Shown here: positions 47,047 through 55,887 of the stretch, piece after piece
Layout of the letters: the number at the start of each line of letters is the position of its first letter
Position numbering within the stretch: position 1 is the first letter of the stretch
DNA from: Candidatus Denitrolinea symbiosum
GTDB lineage: Bacteria > Chloroflexota > Anaerolineae > Anaerolineales > Villigracilaceae
Length of the DNA: 64,000 nt
Assembly (NCBI GenBank): GCA_017312345.1
Contig: BLAA01000001.1
Location: 2,542,001 to 2,606,000, forward strand
Direction of reading: 5' to 3'
Position numbers and translations under genes: made by a program
Notes under the pieces: generated by a model
The model's database searches: none
What the model was told of the DNA's origin: nothing
The model's input: the letters and a program-made list of their open reading frames with translations, nothing else

Positions 47047-48183
47047 ATGCCGAGACGACTCGTCTGCCTGCTCTTCCTCTGGACTTTGACCGCCTGCGCC
47101 TCCACCCCTGACCTCGCGCCGGCCGCGCCGGCCCGGCCTGTTTCCACGCCCCGGCCGCGTACTGCCGCGCCCGTCCCTTCGTCCGTCCCCACGCCGACTT
47201 TGACCTATCGTCAGGCGATCTTTCCCTACACCGTCGAAGGACTCCGCCAGCGCGGCTACCAAAGCGGCAGCGTGACCGTCGTCGGCCTCATCGAAGAGAC
47301 GAAAGACTTCGCCAGTTACCTCATCGAATACCCCTCCGACGGGCTGAACATCCGCGGCGTGATGCAGATCCCTACGCGCGGCGAACCGCCCTGGCCCGTC
47401 ATCGTGATGAATCATGGATGGTTTTCGCGTTCCGTCTTCCGCTCTGGAGACGGAACCGCCCGCGCCGCCGAATACCTGAACACGCGCGGCTACCTCACCA
47501 TTGCCCCCGACTATCGGAGTTGGGGAACGTCCGATGTCGGCCCCAGCCTCTTCTACTCCGGCCTCGCCATTGACGTGGTCAACCTGCTTCTCGCCATCCC
47601 CTCCATCCCGCAGGCGGACGCGGCCCGCGTCGGGTTGTGGGGACACAGCATGGGCGGCGCGGTGACGATGAAAGCGCTGACGATCGTCGGGGAGAATCCC
47701 TCGATGGCGGCGGACCCGGCTCATCCGCTGGTCCGCGCCGCGGTCCTGTATTCCACCGTCAGCGCGGACCAGGCCGACGCGTTGACGCGGTGGGGCCCGG
47801 GCTGTTTCGGCGACATCCTCGCGGGCGAATCCCGCATGGATTGCAATTCCTCCGACGTGCTTCATCCAGATTTGCCCGCCGAGGTTTTGGCAGCCTATTC
47901 CCGCGCGGCCGGCGATCCTGACATGCTGAAACTCGTCTCACCGATCAACTATCTCGAATACGTGACCGTCCCCGTGCAGATCAACTACGGCACATGGGAT
48001 GGCGAGGAACTTTCAGGCACGCCGCCCGAGTGGTCTGTTAAATTGGCCCAGGCGTTCCTCGACGCGGGAAAACCCGTGAAACTGATCGCGTACGAAGAAC
48101 AACGCCATTCCTTCGTCAATGAAGCCTGGTACCGCTTCATGGAAAACGCGGCGAAGTTCTTCGACCAATACGTGAAAAATTAA
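47047..48183 (+). CDS. Alpha/beta-hydrolase lipoprotein
   Basis: The 378-residue protein starts with a lipoprotein signal (LLFLWTLTAC) and a Pro/Thr/Ala-rich linker of about 35 residues. A dienelactone-hydrolase or prolyl-oligopeptidase-like domain follows: PVIVMNHGWF oxyanion region, nucleophile elbow GLWGHSMGGAV, and late Asp and His (TWDGEE, QRHSFVNEAWY). It would be an esterase or peptidase on the outer face of the membrane. It is divergent from the M23 gene, with 58 bp between starts. Confidence 0.85.
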   Translation: MPRRLVCLLFLWTLTACASTPDLAPAAPARPVSTPRPRTAAPVPSSVPTPTLTYRQAIFPYTVEGLRQRGYQSGSVTVVGLIEETKDFASYLIEYPSDGLNIRGVMQIPTRGEPPWPVIVMNHGWFSRSVFRSGDGTARAAEYLNTRGYLTIAPDYRSWGTSDVGPSLFYSGLAIDVVNLLLAIPSIPQADAARVGLWGHSMGGAVTMKALTIVGENPSMAADPAHPLVRAAVLYSTVSADQADALTRWGPGCFGDILAGESRMDCNSSDVLHPDLPAEVLAAYSRAAGDPDMLKLVSPINYLEYVTVPVQINYGTWDGEELSGTPPEWSVKLAQAFLDAGKPVKLIAYEEQRHSFVNEAWYRFMENAAKFFDQYVKN

Positions 48184-48190
48184 GTAGGTC

Positions 48191-48205
48191 TCTTGCAAAA
48201 GCGCG
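48191..48205 (-). repeat. 15-bp inverted repeat, right copy
   Basis: TCTTGCAAAAGCGCG lies eight bases after the stop of the hydrolase gene and is the exact reverse complement of 46281-46295. Confidence 0.8.
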
Positions 48206-48304
48206 CGGGATATGCTTTGAAACGAGAGAACCTTCGCGTCCTTCGCGATGAGAATCTGCAAAGAGACTGTTTCTTGCGTACACAGATTACGTGGATGGAA
48301 CCAT

Positions 48305-48348
48305 TAAAAATCCGCGCTTGTCTGTGCAATCCGCCAAATCCGTATACA
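48305..48348 (+). repeat. ATCCG-word repeat, copy 1
   Basis: The words AATCCGCGCTTGTCTGTG, CAATCCGCC and AAATCCGTAT closely match the spacer at 63405-63446 downstream of the GNAT gene. Both lie just after a coding region. The region 48206-48381 contains no gene. Confidence 0.5.
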
Positions 48349-48381
48349 AAAGAAACGCTCTGCATGACGTCAAATTTCTCC

Positions 48382-48409
48382 TTGACCAATTCCGCGTAAG
48401 AGGTATAAA
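48382..48409 (+). promoter_or_regulatory. Promoter of the leader mini-ORF / RIO kinase unit
   Basis: TTGACC (48382-48387) and TATAAA (48404-48409) are 16 nt apart. Transcription from about 48416 would directly precede the strong AGGAGG site at 48431. Confidence 0.6.
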
Positions 48410-48446
48410 ATTCAGCCATCTTATCCAGAAAGGAGGCACGCCACAA

Positions 48447-48515
48447 ATGAAAAGCGTCTCGGTTGTCGTCAGCCACGTTCTTTACGCGCCTCCTGTACGG
48501 GAAGAATCCGCTTAA
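48447..48515 (+). CDS. Possible 22-residue leader peptide
   Basis: A 22-codon reading frame begins at ATG 48447, 10 nt after the very strong ribosome-binding site AAAGGAGG (48429-48436), and ends TAA at 48513. The peptide is MKSVSVVVSHVLYAPPVREESA. It lies between a promoter (48382-48409) and a perfect terminator (48539-48569), upstream of the RIO-type kinase. It could be a translated leader controlling read-through, or a free small protein. The peptide has no runs of one amino acid, so the trigger is not obvious. Confidence 0.45.
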   Translation: MKSVSVVVSHVLYAPPVREESA

Positions 48516-48538
48516 CCCTCCCTGGGCTTGGTTTCCTT

Positions 48539-48569
48539 TCCGCAGGCGCGCAACCCTGCGGATTTTTTG
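48539..48569 (+). terminator. Terminator/attenuator before the RIO-type kinase
   Basis: TCCGCAGG (48539-48546) pairs perfectly with CCTGCGGA (48555-48562) and is followed by TTTTTTGTTT. It lies 23 nt after the mini-ORF stop and 70 nt before the kinase start codon, the usual position of an attenuator. Confidence 0.85.
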
Positions 48570-48638
48570 TTTAACGCGGGGAAAGTTGACCAGAACCCGA
48601 AAAATCCATTTTCGGAAACGATTCACAAGGTAGAAACA

Positions 48639-49613
48639 ATGAGCAAGAATCAACTCCTCGAGTTCATCGAAGAACTCGACGACACACAGACAGACGATGT
48701 CGAACAACCCGTCGGCGCGCGGGTTTCCAAAAAGCGCCAGTCGGGGCGGCGCGAGAAGGAGGCGCGGCTCTTTGTCCGCGCGCAGGAGTTCGCCCGCGAT
48801 TTCCAGTTTACTTACAAAGCGGCGCGCTTCGAGGAGGCCTGGCTGTTGGATTCGCTGAACGACCTGGCTGAACACGGCTGGATCAGCGACGTGCTCCGCA
48901 AAGCCAAAGTCGGCAAGGAAGCCTCGGTCTATCTATGCAGGCCGGGTCCTGCCGCGGCTAAGTCGAAATTCGTGGCCGCCAAGGTTTACCGTCCGCGCAC
49001 GCTCCGCAGTTTGAAGAACGACCAGCAGTATCGCGACGGCCGCGCCGACCTCGACGGCGACGGTCACGTCGTCTTCAAGGAGGCCGAAGTCCACGCCATC
49101 GCCAGGCGGAACACTTTTGGCGAGGAACTCCGTCACCAGTCGTGGATCGCGCACGAGTTCCGCGCCCTGGAGATTCTCTTCAAAGCGGGCGCCGACCTGC
49201 CGCGTCCCTACGCGCGGGCAGGGAACGTCATCGTGATGGACTTCGTGGGCGACGCGCTCGGGTCCGCGCCGACCCTCAACGAGGTCCGGTTGGAAGCGGG
49301 CGAAGCACGGCCGCTCTTCGAGCGCGCGATGCGCAACGTCGAGATCCTGCTCTCGCATGGATTCGTCCACGGCGACTTGTCGGCGTACAACATCCTGTAC
49401 TGGGAGGGCGACATCCGCCTGATTGATTTCCCGCAGGCGGTCTCGCCGAAGGACAACCGCAACTCATTTCGCATCTTCTCGCGAGACGTGTCGCGGCTGT
49501 GCGGATATTTCGCCAAACAGGGCGTGGACTCGGATCCGCGCCAGATCGCGGCCGACCTGTGGGCGCGGCACGGATTCAAGTCGAAAGAGGAACCCCATCT
49601 GCTCCAGGCGTGA
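48639..49613 (+). CDS. RIO-type atypical serine kinase
   Basis: The 324-residue protein has an acidic N-terminus (about 1-30), then a winged-helix-like part and a RIO kinase domain. KEASVYLCR is the nucleotide loop, VAAKVYRPRTLR holds the ATP lysine, HGDLSAYNILY is the catalytic loop and IRLIDFPQAV is the metal-binding Asp. RIO kinases act in ribosome maturation in archaea and eukaryotes; the bacterial role is not settled. ATG 48639 was chosen at the family-like N-terminus after AAGG; the frame is open to 48528 but overlaps the terminator. The gene stands alone behind a leader with mini-ORF and terminator. Confidence 0.87.
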   Translation: MSKNQLLEFIEELDDTQTDDVEQPVGARVSKKRQSGRREKEARLFVRAQEFARDFQFTYKAARFEEAWLLDSLNDLAEHGWISDVLRKAKVGKEASVYLCRPGPAAAKSKFVAAKVYRPRTLRSLKNDQQYRDGRADLDGDGHVVFKEAEVHAIARRNTFGEELRHQSWIAHEFRALEILFKAGADLPRPYARAGNVIVMDFVGDALGSAPTLNEVRLEAGEARPLFERAMRNVEILLSHGFVHGDLSAYNILYWEGDIRLIDFPQAVSPKDNRNSFRIFSRDVSRLCGYFAKQGVDSDPRQIAADLWARHGFKSKEEPHLLQA

Positions 49614-49632
49614 TCCGTGTACGAGCGCGCAG

Positions 49633-52095
49633 CTACGGGTTCAGCGCTTTGTTCAGCAGCGTTTCGCCGATGGATTTTATAAGCGGGGCGTTGTTTTCTT
49701 CCAGCAGGATGACGAGGACGAGCCGCGTTCCCTGCCAGTCGGGAAGCGTCCCCGCGGCGAACCAGGTGAAGGACTTTTCCCCTTCGCTGGACTTCGCCGC
49801 GTACTCCCAGAACGGCTGATTCTGGACTCCCAGCGACTCGGCGGCTGCGTTGGCCTTCGCCTCGTCCACGACCCGGAGCGGTTCGCCGCTGGCCGGGAGA
49901 ATGACCCAGCCCTGGGTCGGCGTGTCCACCGCCAGGGCGATGCGCGGCGCGGGACGGACTCCGCCGTTGCTGAGCGGCGCGTAGGCCAGCGCCATTTGCA
50001 GGGGACTGACGCGCAGATTGTTCAGCTGGCCGGGTTTTGCAGGCGCGCCGACCGGCATTTGCAGGTCGGGCGCGGCGTAGAAGCCGAGTTGCCTGAAGAA
50101 CGCGATTTTGCGCGCGTCCTCGGGGATGGACGCGCTTCCGAATTGCGCGGCCAGCAGGGGGGTCGGGAAGGAGGCAGGCGGATAACTTCCCTGCGCGGCG
50201 CGGTTGAGCAGGGGCGCGCGCGGGTCGGCTTGCAGGGCTGCGCCGCTCTCGTCGAGCAGGTTGGGATCGTAGGCGGGATGCGAGGCCATCGTCAGAATTT
50301 CGCCGCTTTGGGCGTTGAGCAGGATGATCGCCCCGGCGCGGTCGCCGAGGAGCGCGTCGGCGGCGCGTTGCAGGCGCAGGTCGAGACTGAGGCGCACGTC
50401 GAGGCCGGGCGGGGGGGAGCCGTAGAGCAGGTGATTCCACCAGATGAGGCTGGACGGGTTGCCGCGCAGGCCGCGCAGGTAGTTGTCGAGGCTGGCCTCC
50501 ATTCCGGCCTGCCCGTAGACGGGGTGCGTGTATCCAGTGAGCGGGGACGCGTCGATGTAAATGTAATCGCGGCTGTACTGGTTTTCGATCTGTCTGGTGA
50601 TGGCGATGGGCTGGTTTTCGCGGTCGAGGATGGAGCCGCGGCGCACGTAACGGTCGGCGATGGAGCGGCGGGCGTTGTCGGTGCGCGTCAGCAGGTCGGG
50701 GCCGCGGACGACGGCCCACCATCCGCTGGCGAGGGAGGCGGCGCCGAATCCCAGCAGGAAGAGGGCGGCGAGCAGGGTGTAGGGACGGTGGTCGGCGAGG
50801 GGCGCGGGTTCGTTTTCGCGGCTGTCGACGCGCAGGAGGAGGGCGAGCGCGAGGAAGGCCGTCAGCAGGGACGAGCCTCCGTAGGAGACGAACGGCAGGG
50901 TGACGCCCGTCAGCGGGAGCAGGCGCAGGTTGCCGCCGATGATGAGCAGGCTTTGTACGCCGATGTAGGCGGTCAGCCCGCCGGCGAGGAGGCGTTGGAA
51001 GCGGTCGGGGGCCAGGAGGGCGGCGCGCAGTCCGCGGACGACGAGGAGTCCGAATAACGCCAGCAGGCCGATGGAGCCGAGTAGGCCGGTCTCTTCGGCG
51101 ATGGCGGTGTAGATGAAGTCGGAGATGGAGACGGGGACGAGGCCCGGCGAGCCGAGGCCGGGGCCGCGGCCGAAGGTCCCGCCGTTGGCGATGGCCAGCA
51201 GCGACTGGACGACTTGGAAAGAGCGCCCGCTGGGATCGTTCCAGGGGGTGAGCCAGGCGTCGAGGCGCAGGCGGATGATGTCCACGAAATAGTAGCCGAT
51301 CAGCGCGGCGAGGCTCAATCCGACGGCGGTGACGAGGAGGACGCGCCGGTCGCCGGTGGCGAGAAAGAGAACGATGGTGTATAGCAGGAGGAAGATGGAG
51401 GCCGTGCCGAGGTCGCGCTGGACGAGGAGGATGAGCAGGGAGAGGCCGGTCAGCGCGGCGGTGGGGACGAGGAGCGGGATGGAGAGCGCGCGCCGCAGGG
51501 AGCGCGGCGCGGGGCCGCTCTGGAGCGTTTCAACGGGCAGGCGGTCGGCGAGATAGGCCGCGAGGTAGATGACGAGCAGAAGCTTGAGCGGCTCGGATGG
51601 TTGCAGGTAGACGTCCGCGCCGCCGATCCACAGACGCGGCCCCGCGCCGGATGGGTTCGAGCCGAAAGCCAGCGTGAGCGCAGTGAGCAGGATTCCGCCG
51701 AGGAGGGTCAGGTATTTGTAGCGGCGGAGGCGCGTCAGGTCGGCGGGGAGATGGAGCGCGAGCAGAAACGCGCCGGCGGATACGACCAGCCAGACGGTCT
51801 GGCGCGCGCCAAAGTATGGGTCGAGCCGCCAGATGGCGAGGAGTCCCCAGCCGCAGAGGAGGAAGGCGGAAGGCAGGATGAAAGGATCGAGGTCGGGGAG
51901 GCGGCGCGCGGTCACGCGCGAGGCGAGCAGGTAGAGCGCCAGCCAGACGGCGAAGCCGATCCAATGTCCCCAGCGCAGGTCGGCGCCCCAGGCGCGCTCG
52001 CGCACGGCCGGGGAGAGGGTCAGGATGACCGAGAAGAGGAAGAGGAATGCGGCCGCAAACGGGAACAGGCGGCGCGGCAGGTTGAGGTGGGTCAC
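49633..52095 (-). CDS. SEDS (RodA/FtsW) glycosyltransferase fused to a degenerate penicillin-binding domain
   Basis: The 820-residue protein fuses a full SEDS polymerase (about 1-440, ten helices; VSISDFIYTAIAEETG with the conserved Asp loop and LPFVSYGGSSLL) to a class-B PBP-like transpeptidase domain (about 460-820; RGSILDRENQPIA, LSLDLRLQRAAD). The PBP motifs are lost: the SxxK position reads Ser642-Phe-Pro-Thr645, no SxN triad is seen, and KTG is replaced by Lys768-Ser-Ser. The transpeptidase is probably inactive and serves as a built-in activator of the glycan polymerase. It follows two FHA genes, as in the fhaA-fhaB-rodA-pbpA order of actinobacteria, but no pknB lies nearby. Confidence 0.88.
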   Translation of the reverse strand: MTHLNLPRRLFPFAAAFLFLFSVILTLSPAVRERAWGADLRWGHWIGFAVWLALYLLASRVTARRLPDLDPFILPSAFLLCGWGLLAIWRLDPYFGARQTVWLVVSAGAFLLALHLPADLTRLRRYKYLTLLGGILLTALTLAFGSNPSGAGPRLWIGGADVYLQPSEPLKLLLVIYLAAYLADRLPVETLQSGPAPRSLRRALSIPLLVPTAALTGLSLLILLVQRDLGTASIFLLLYTIVLFLATGDRRVLLVTAVGLSLAALIGYYFVDIIRLRLDAWLTPWNDPSGRSFQVVQSLLAIANGGTFGRGPGLGSPGLVPVSISDFIYTAIAEETGLLGSIGLLALFGLLVVRGLRAALLAPDRFQRLLAGGLTAYIGVQSLLIIGGNLRLLPLTGVTLPFVSYGGSSLLTAFLALALLLRVDSRENEPAPLADHRPYTLLAALFLLGFGAASLASGWWAVVRGPDLLTRTDNARRSIADRYVRRGSILDRENQPIAITRQIENQYSRDYIYIDASPLTGYTHPVYGQAGMEASLDNYLRGLRGNPSSLIWWNHLLYGSPPPGLDVRLSLDLRLQRAADALLGDRAGAIILLNAQSGEILTMASHPAYDPNLLDESGAALQADPRAPLLNRAAQGSYPPASFPTPLLAAQFGSASIPEDARKIAFFRQLGFYAAPDLQMPVGAPAKPGQLNNLRVSPLQMALAYAPLSNGGVRPAPRIALAVDTPTQGWVILPASGEPLRVVDEAKANAAAESLGVQNQPFWEYAAKSSEGEKSFTWFAAGTLPDWQGTRLVLVILLEENNAPLIKSIGETLLNKALNP

Positions 52096-52189
52096 GTTGG
52101 GATGCGTTTTCCGACTGGCGGTTTCGGTCTTTCTTTGACGGAGGGCGGGAGGCGCCGGGACGGCGAAGCGGCGCGCGGGTCTTTTGCCG

Positions 52190-52648
52190 TCAAAGCCGCG
52201 TGGTGGGCGAGGTCTCTGCGGGCGCGCCGATGCCGACGATGATGGCGGTGTGTCCGCATTCGATCTGGTCGCCGGTGGTGAGGACGGCGGGGATGGGCAG
52301 CGGCAGTTGGTTTAGGCGCGTGCCGTTGGTGGAGCCAAGGTCTTCCACCCACCATTGTCCATGATGGTAACTTAACCGGGCGTGGCGCGCCGATACGGCG
52401 TCGTCGTCCAGGGCAATTTCGCAGGCTGGATCGCGTCCGATCAGCAGTTCGGCCTGGCGTACGATGCGCCGCGAGACGTTTCCTCCGGCGCGTTGGATGG
52501 CGAGGTCGAGCATGGGGGCTTTTTGGACAGACAGGCCGAGACCTTGCGCGCGCAGGTCTTTCCAGAGCGTGAGCAGCATCCACCCTAAAAAGGCGTATAG
52601 GCAGGCCGCGAGGACAAGCCGCAGAACGAGGACGAGAATGCCGCTCAT
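52190..52648 (-). CDS. Membrane-anchored FHA-domain protein (FhaB-like)
   Basis: The 152-residue protein has one N-terminal membrane helix (about 5-28) and a C-terminal FHA domain (about 60-140; LLIGRDPACEIALDDDAVSARHARL, DLGSTNGT). FHA domains bind phosphothreonine peptides. The anchor and FHA order fits FhaB/FipA-type proteins of cell-division loci. Its start overlaps the upstream FhaA-like gene by 4 bp, and the SEDS-PBP gene begins 94 bp downstream. It probably scaffolds the cell-wall complex in response to Ser/Thr phosphorylation. Confidence 0.87.
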   Translation of the reverse strand: MSGILVLVLRLVLAACLYAFLGWMLLTLWKDLRAQGLGLSVQKAPMLDLAIQRAGGNVSRRIVRQAELLIGRDPACEIALDDDAVSARHARLSYHHGQWWVEDLGSTNGTRLNQLPLPIPAVLTTGDQIECGHTAIIVGIGAPAETSPTTRL

Positions 52649-53463
52649 GTTTTGGCGTTGCGACGGTCGAATGCGGGTTTTAAAATGGCCGTCGCATGAT
52701 CGTTCGGCGTCTGGGATTCGAGCGGGCCGGTGTCTTTTAAGTCGGGACGGGCGGGCGGGTTGTCCTGGCCGAAAACGAGGGTGACGCCCGCCAGCGAGAC
52801 GACGTCGCCCGGATAAAGGATGGACTGGCTGGCGCGCTGCCCGTTCACGAAAGTTCCCCCCGTCGAATTCAGGTCGAAGACGATGTATCTTCCCTTGATG
52901 GCGCGCAATTGGGCGTGGGCGCGCGAGACGCGCGGGTCGTCAATGACGAGTTGATTTTCCAGCCGCCGCCCGATGTTGATCACCAGCGCGTCGAGCGGGA
53001 ATATCTTTCGGCCTTCCACGATGAGGAACGCGTTTGGGGGAATGACGGGCGCTTCGTTTTCTTTCGCGTTTTGCAGGATGATGTCGGTGGGGCCGACGTT
53101 GTTGATTTTCTGGGAGACCACCACCCGCGTTTCCCCGGCCGCGAGGGTTTCGTCCGCGGTGACGGAAAGGATGGGCGGCGAATCGAATTGCTGGTCCATT
53201 TCCTGGCCGGCCGTCTGGATGGCGTCTTGCAGCGCTTCGAGCAATTGGGCGTTTTCCCATTTGCGGATCTCTTGCGGGGAAACCGCCAGCGTGAAAATAT
53301 TCGGCGAGACGCGCTTTTCCGATGATTCGACATTGGCCTGCACGGCCTCGGCCAGTTGACGGAGGATCTTTCGTTCGAGGCCCTGTCCTGGCAGAAAATT
53401 GACCAGGTGGATTTCCACGAGTTCCTGGATTCGGGCTTCAAGGTTGTCAAGCGTGGTCGGCAT
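52645..53463 (-). CDS. FhaA-like protein (DUF3662 plus FHA)
   Basis: The 272-residue protein has an N-terminal DUF3662-type domain (about 1-115; NLEARIQELVEIHLVNFLPGQGLERKILRQL) and a C-terminal FHA domain (about 165-240; VINIGRRLENQLVIDDPRVSRAHAQLRAI, STGGTFVNG). This is the FhaA layout known near rodA and pknB in actinobacteria. ATG 53463 follows GAGGAAA; the longer frame to 53508 lacks a site. It is divergent from sufC. Confidence 0.87.
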   Translation of the reverse strand: MPTTLDNLEARIQELVEIHLVNFLPGQGLERKILRQLAEAVQANVESSEKRVSPNIFTLAVSPQEIRKWENAQLLEALQDAIQTAGQEMDQQFDSPPILSVTADETLAAGETRVVVSQKINNVGPTDIILQNAKENEAPVIPPNAFLIVEGRKIFPLDALVINIGRRLENQLVIDDPRVSRAHAQLRAIKGRYIVFDLNSTGGTFVNGQRASQSILYPGDVVSLAGVTLVFGQDNPPARPDLKDTGPLESQTPNDHATAILKPAFDRRNAKT

Positions 53464-53554
53464 GGATTTCCTCGGCTTGATTATAGAGGCGCGGGGGCAA
53501 TTCCGCAAGTCTTGGGACGACTCGGTTAATATACTAGAAAATTATCATAAATAT

Positions 53555-53583
53555 TTGACAATTCAAATTGACCCTGCTATAAT
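53555..53583 (+). promoter_or_regulatory. Perfect-consensus promoter of the suf operon
   Basis: TTGACA (53555-53560) and TATAAT (53578-53583) are separated by exactly 17 nt, the full sigma-70 consensus. Transcription would start near 53590, with a leader of about 43 nt. No IscR-like or SufR-like operator was recognised. Confidence 0.88.
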
Positions 53584-53632
53584 GCCGCCGCATTAATTCA
53601 AATCTCGGATTGGCTTAACAGGAGCAACGCGC

Positions 53633-54397
53633 ATGTCGCAATTGGAAATCAGGAATTTACACGTCAGCATCGAAGATAAGGAAATTTTGAAGGGCGTGTC
53701 TCTCGTCGTCAGGCAGGGCGAAGTCCACGCCATTATGGGGCCGAACGGAACGGGCAAGTCCACGCTGGCGTATACATTGATGGGACATCCCAATTACGCC
53801 GTGACCGAAGGCGAAGTAATTTTTAAGGGACAGAACCTGCTCGAACTCGAACCCGACGAACGGTCCCGCGCGGGCATCTTTCTCGCGTTTCAGTATCCCG
53901 TCGCCATCCCCGGCGTGACGGTGGCGAACTTCCTCCGTTCCGCGCTGAACGCCCGGCGCCGCGCCGCGAATCCCGAAGACAAGGGCATGCCCATCCATGA
54001 ATTCCGCAAAATGTTAAAGGAAAGAATGGACATGCTCAAGATGGATCACAGCTTTGCGGGACGCTATCTCAACGACGGCTTTTCAGGCGGCGAAAAGAAG
54101 CGCGCGGAAATCCTGCAAATGGCGACCCTCAAGCCGGAGATCGCCATTTTGGACGAGACCGATTCCGGCCTGGACATCGACGCGTTGCGCGTTGTCTCGG
54201 AGGGCGTCAACGCCCTTTCCGGTCCCGAACTGGGCGTGCTGGTCATTACGCACTACCAGCGTCTCCTGAACTACATCAAGCCGCAATTTGTCCATGTGAT
54301 GATGGGCGGACGTATCGTCGAGAGCGGCGGCCCGGACCTGGCGCTCCACCTCGAGGAACACGGCTACGACTGGATCCGCGAAAAAATAGAAGAGTAG
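53633..54397 (+). CDS. sufC: SufC, ATPase of the Fe-S assembly complex
   Basis: The 254-residue ABC-type ATPase has Walker [10 protein letters not shown] (about 36-44), signature [14 protein letters not shown] and Walker [15 protein letters not shown], typical of SufC. It energises the SufBCD scaffold that builds iron-sulfur clusters in the cytoplasm. It is the first gene after the consensus promoter, preceded by AGGAG. The products of this operon are needed by the iron-sulfur-rich formate dehydrogenase and hydroxylase elsewhere in the window. Confidence 0.95.
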   Translation: MSQLEIRNLHVSIEDKEILKGVSLVVRQGEVHAIMGPNGTGKSTLAYTLMGHPNYAVTEGEVIFKGQNLLELEPDERSRAGIFLAFQYPVAIPGVTVANFLRSALNARRRAANPEDKGMPIHEFRKMLKERMDMLKMDHSFAGRYLNDGFSGGEKKRAEILQMATLKPEIAILDETDSGLDIDALRVVSEGVNALSGPELGVLVITHYQRLLNYIKPQFVHVMMGGRIVESGGPDLALHLEEHGYDWIREKIEE

Positions 54398-54400
54398 ATT

Positions 54401-54464
54401 AGAGAACAGAGAGCGGTTTTATCGGTGGAATGACCTGTTCTCTGCTCTCCATTTTCTACTCTCT
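54401..54464. repeat. Opposed 7-bp word arrays between sufC and sufB
   Basis: On the left, AGAGAAC and AGAGAGC (54401-54414). On the right, GTTCTCT, GCTCTCC, ATTTTCT and ACTCTCT (54437-54464), the reverse complement of the left word. A 22-nt spacer separates them. The array begins three bases after the sufC stop codon and ends just before the sufB ribosome-binding site. Confidence 0.75.
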
Positions 54465-54476
54465 GGAGATTTATCC

Positions 54477-55886
54477 ATGACTGACGACGCAAAAATCCTC
54501 GAAGGTATTGGCGAATACAAATACGGTTTCCACGAGCGCGACGATAACTACGCGTTCAAGTCGCAAAAGGGCTTAAGCCGCGAAGTCGTCGAACAGATCT
54601 CGCGCATGAAGGACGAACCGCAGTGGATGCTCGACTTCCGTCTCAAGGCGCTGGAGCATTTCATGGCGCGTCCCATGCCCAATTGGGGGCCGCCGTTGAA
54701 CGAACTCAACCTCGACGATATTTACTACTACGTCCGGCCGATGGAAAAGCAGGAGAAATCCTGGGACGACGTTCCCGACGACATCAAGCGGACCTTTGAC
54801 AAACTCGGCGTCCCCGAAGCGGAGCGTAAATTCCTGGCGGGACTCGGCGCGCAATACGAGTCTGAGATGGTGTATCACTCCATCCAGGAGCATCTCGAAA
54901 AGCAGGGCGTCATCTTCCTCTCCATCGAAGACGGGATGAGGAAACACCCCGACTTGTTCCGCGAATACTTCGGCACGGTCATCCCGATCGAGGACAACAA
55001 GTTCGCGGCGCTCAACTCCGCCGTCTGGTCGGGCGGATCGTTCGTCTACGTGCCGAAGGGCGTCAAAGTGGACCTGCCCCTGCAGGCCTACTTCCGCCTC
55101 AACACGGCCAACGTCGGCCAGTTCGAGCGGACGCTCATCATCGTGGACGAAGGCGCGCAGGTGCATTATGTGGAAGGCTGCACCGCCCCTCAATACACCA
55201 CAGACTCATTCCACTCCGGCGTGATCGAGATCATCGTCAAGAAGGGCGCGCGCTCGCGCTATTCCACCATCCAAAACTGGAGCACGAACGTTTACAACCT
55301 CGTCACCCAGCGCGCCAAAGTGTTCGAAAACGGCACGCACGAGTGGGTGGACGCGAACCTCGGCAGTAAACTCACCATGAAATACCCCTCCTGCTACCTC
55401 ATGGAACCGGGCGCGCACGGCGAAATGCTTTCGATGGCGTTCGCGGGCGCGGGCCAGACACAGGACGCGGGTTCCAAGATGGTCCACTTCGCGCCGAACA
55501 CCACCAGCAAGATCACCTCCAAGTCTATCTCGAAGAACGGCGGACGCGCCTCGTACCGCGGCTTGCTCAAAGTCTACAAAGGAGCGAAGGGCGTCAAATC
55601 CAATGTCGTGTGCGACGCGCTGCTCATCGATCCCAAATCCCGCTCCGACACCTATCCCTACATCGAAATTGACGAAGATGATGTCTCCGTCGGGCATGAA
55701 GCCTCGGTCAGCAAAGTGGGCGAGGAGCAGCTCTTCTACCTCATGTCGCGCGGCCTCAGCGAAGAGGAAGCCACCACCATGGTCGTCTCGGGCTTCATCG
55801 AGCCGCTCGTCAAGGAACTGCCGATGGAATACGCGGTCGAGATGAACAGACTGATTCAATTACAGATGGAAGGATCGATAGGCTGA
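54477..55886 (+). CDS. sufB: SufB, Fe-S scaffold subunit
   Basis: The 469-residue protein matches SufB throughout: [50 protein letters not shown], and the C-terminal [22 protein letters not shown]. The length is normal. It forms the SufBC2D scaffold on which clusters assemble. GGAG at 54465 comes out of the end of the repeat array and is 8 nt from the start. sufD follows directly after one base. Confidence 0.95.
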   Translation: MTDDAKILEGIGEYKYGFHERDDNYAFKSQKGLSREVVEQISRMKDEPQWMLDFRLKALEHFMARPMPNWGPPLNELNLDDIYYYVRPMEKQEKSWDDVPDDIKRTFDKLGVPEAERKFLAGLGAQYESEMVYHSIQEHLEKQGVIFLSIEDGMRKHPDLFREYFGTVIPIEDNKFAALNSAVWSGGSFVYVPKGVKVDLPLQAYFRLNTANVGQFERTLIIVDEGAQVHYVEGCTAPQYTTDSFHSGVIEIIVKKGARSRYSTIQNWSTNVYNLVTQRAKVFENGTHEWVDANLGSKLTMKYPSCYLMEPGAHGEMLSMAFAGAGQTQDAGSKMVHFAPNTTSKITSKSISKNGGRASYRGLLKVYKGAKGVKSNVVCDALLIDPKSRSDTYPYIEIDEDDVSVGHEASVSKVGEEQLFYLMSRGLSEEEATTMVVSGFIEPLVKELPMEYAVEMNRLIQLQMEGSIG

Positions 55887-55887
55887 C

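Noticed and set aside
46281..48205. Insertion sequence
   Set aside because: The inverted repeats enclose no transposase, and no target-site duplication is evident.
48180..48875. 231-codon minus-strand frame upstream of the RIO kinase
   Set aside because: It spans a plus-strand promoter, mini-ORF and terminator and the start of the kinase gene and shows no domain.
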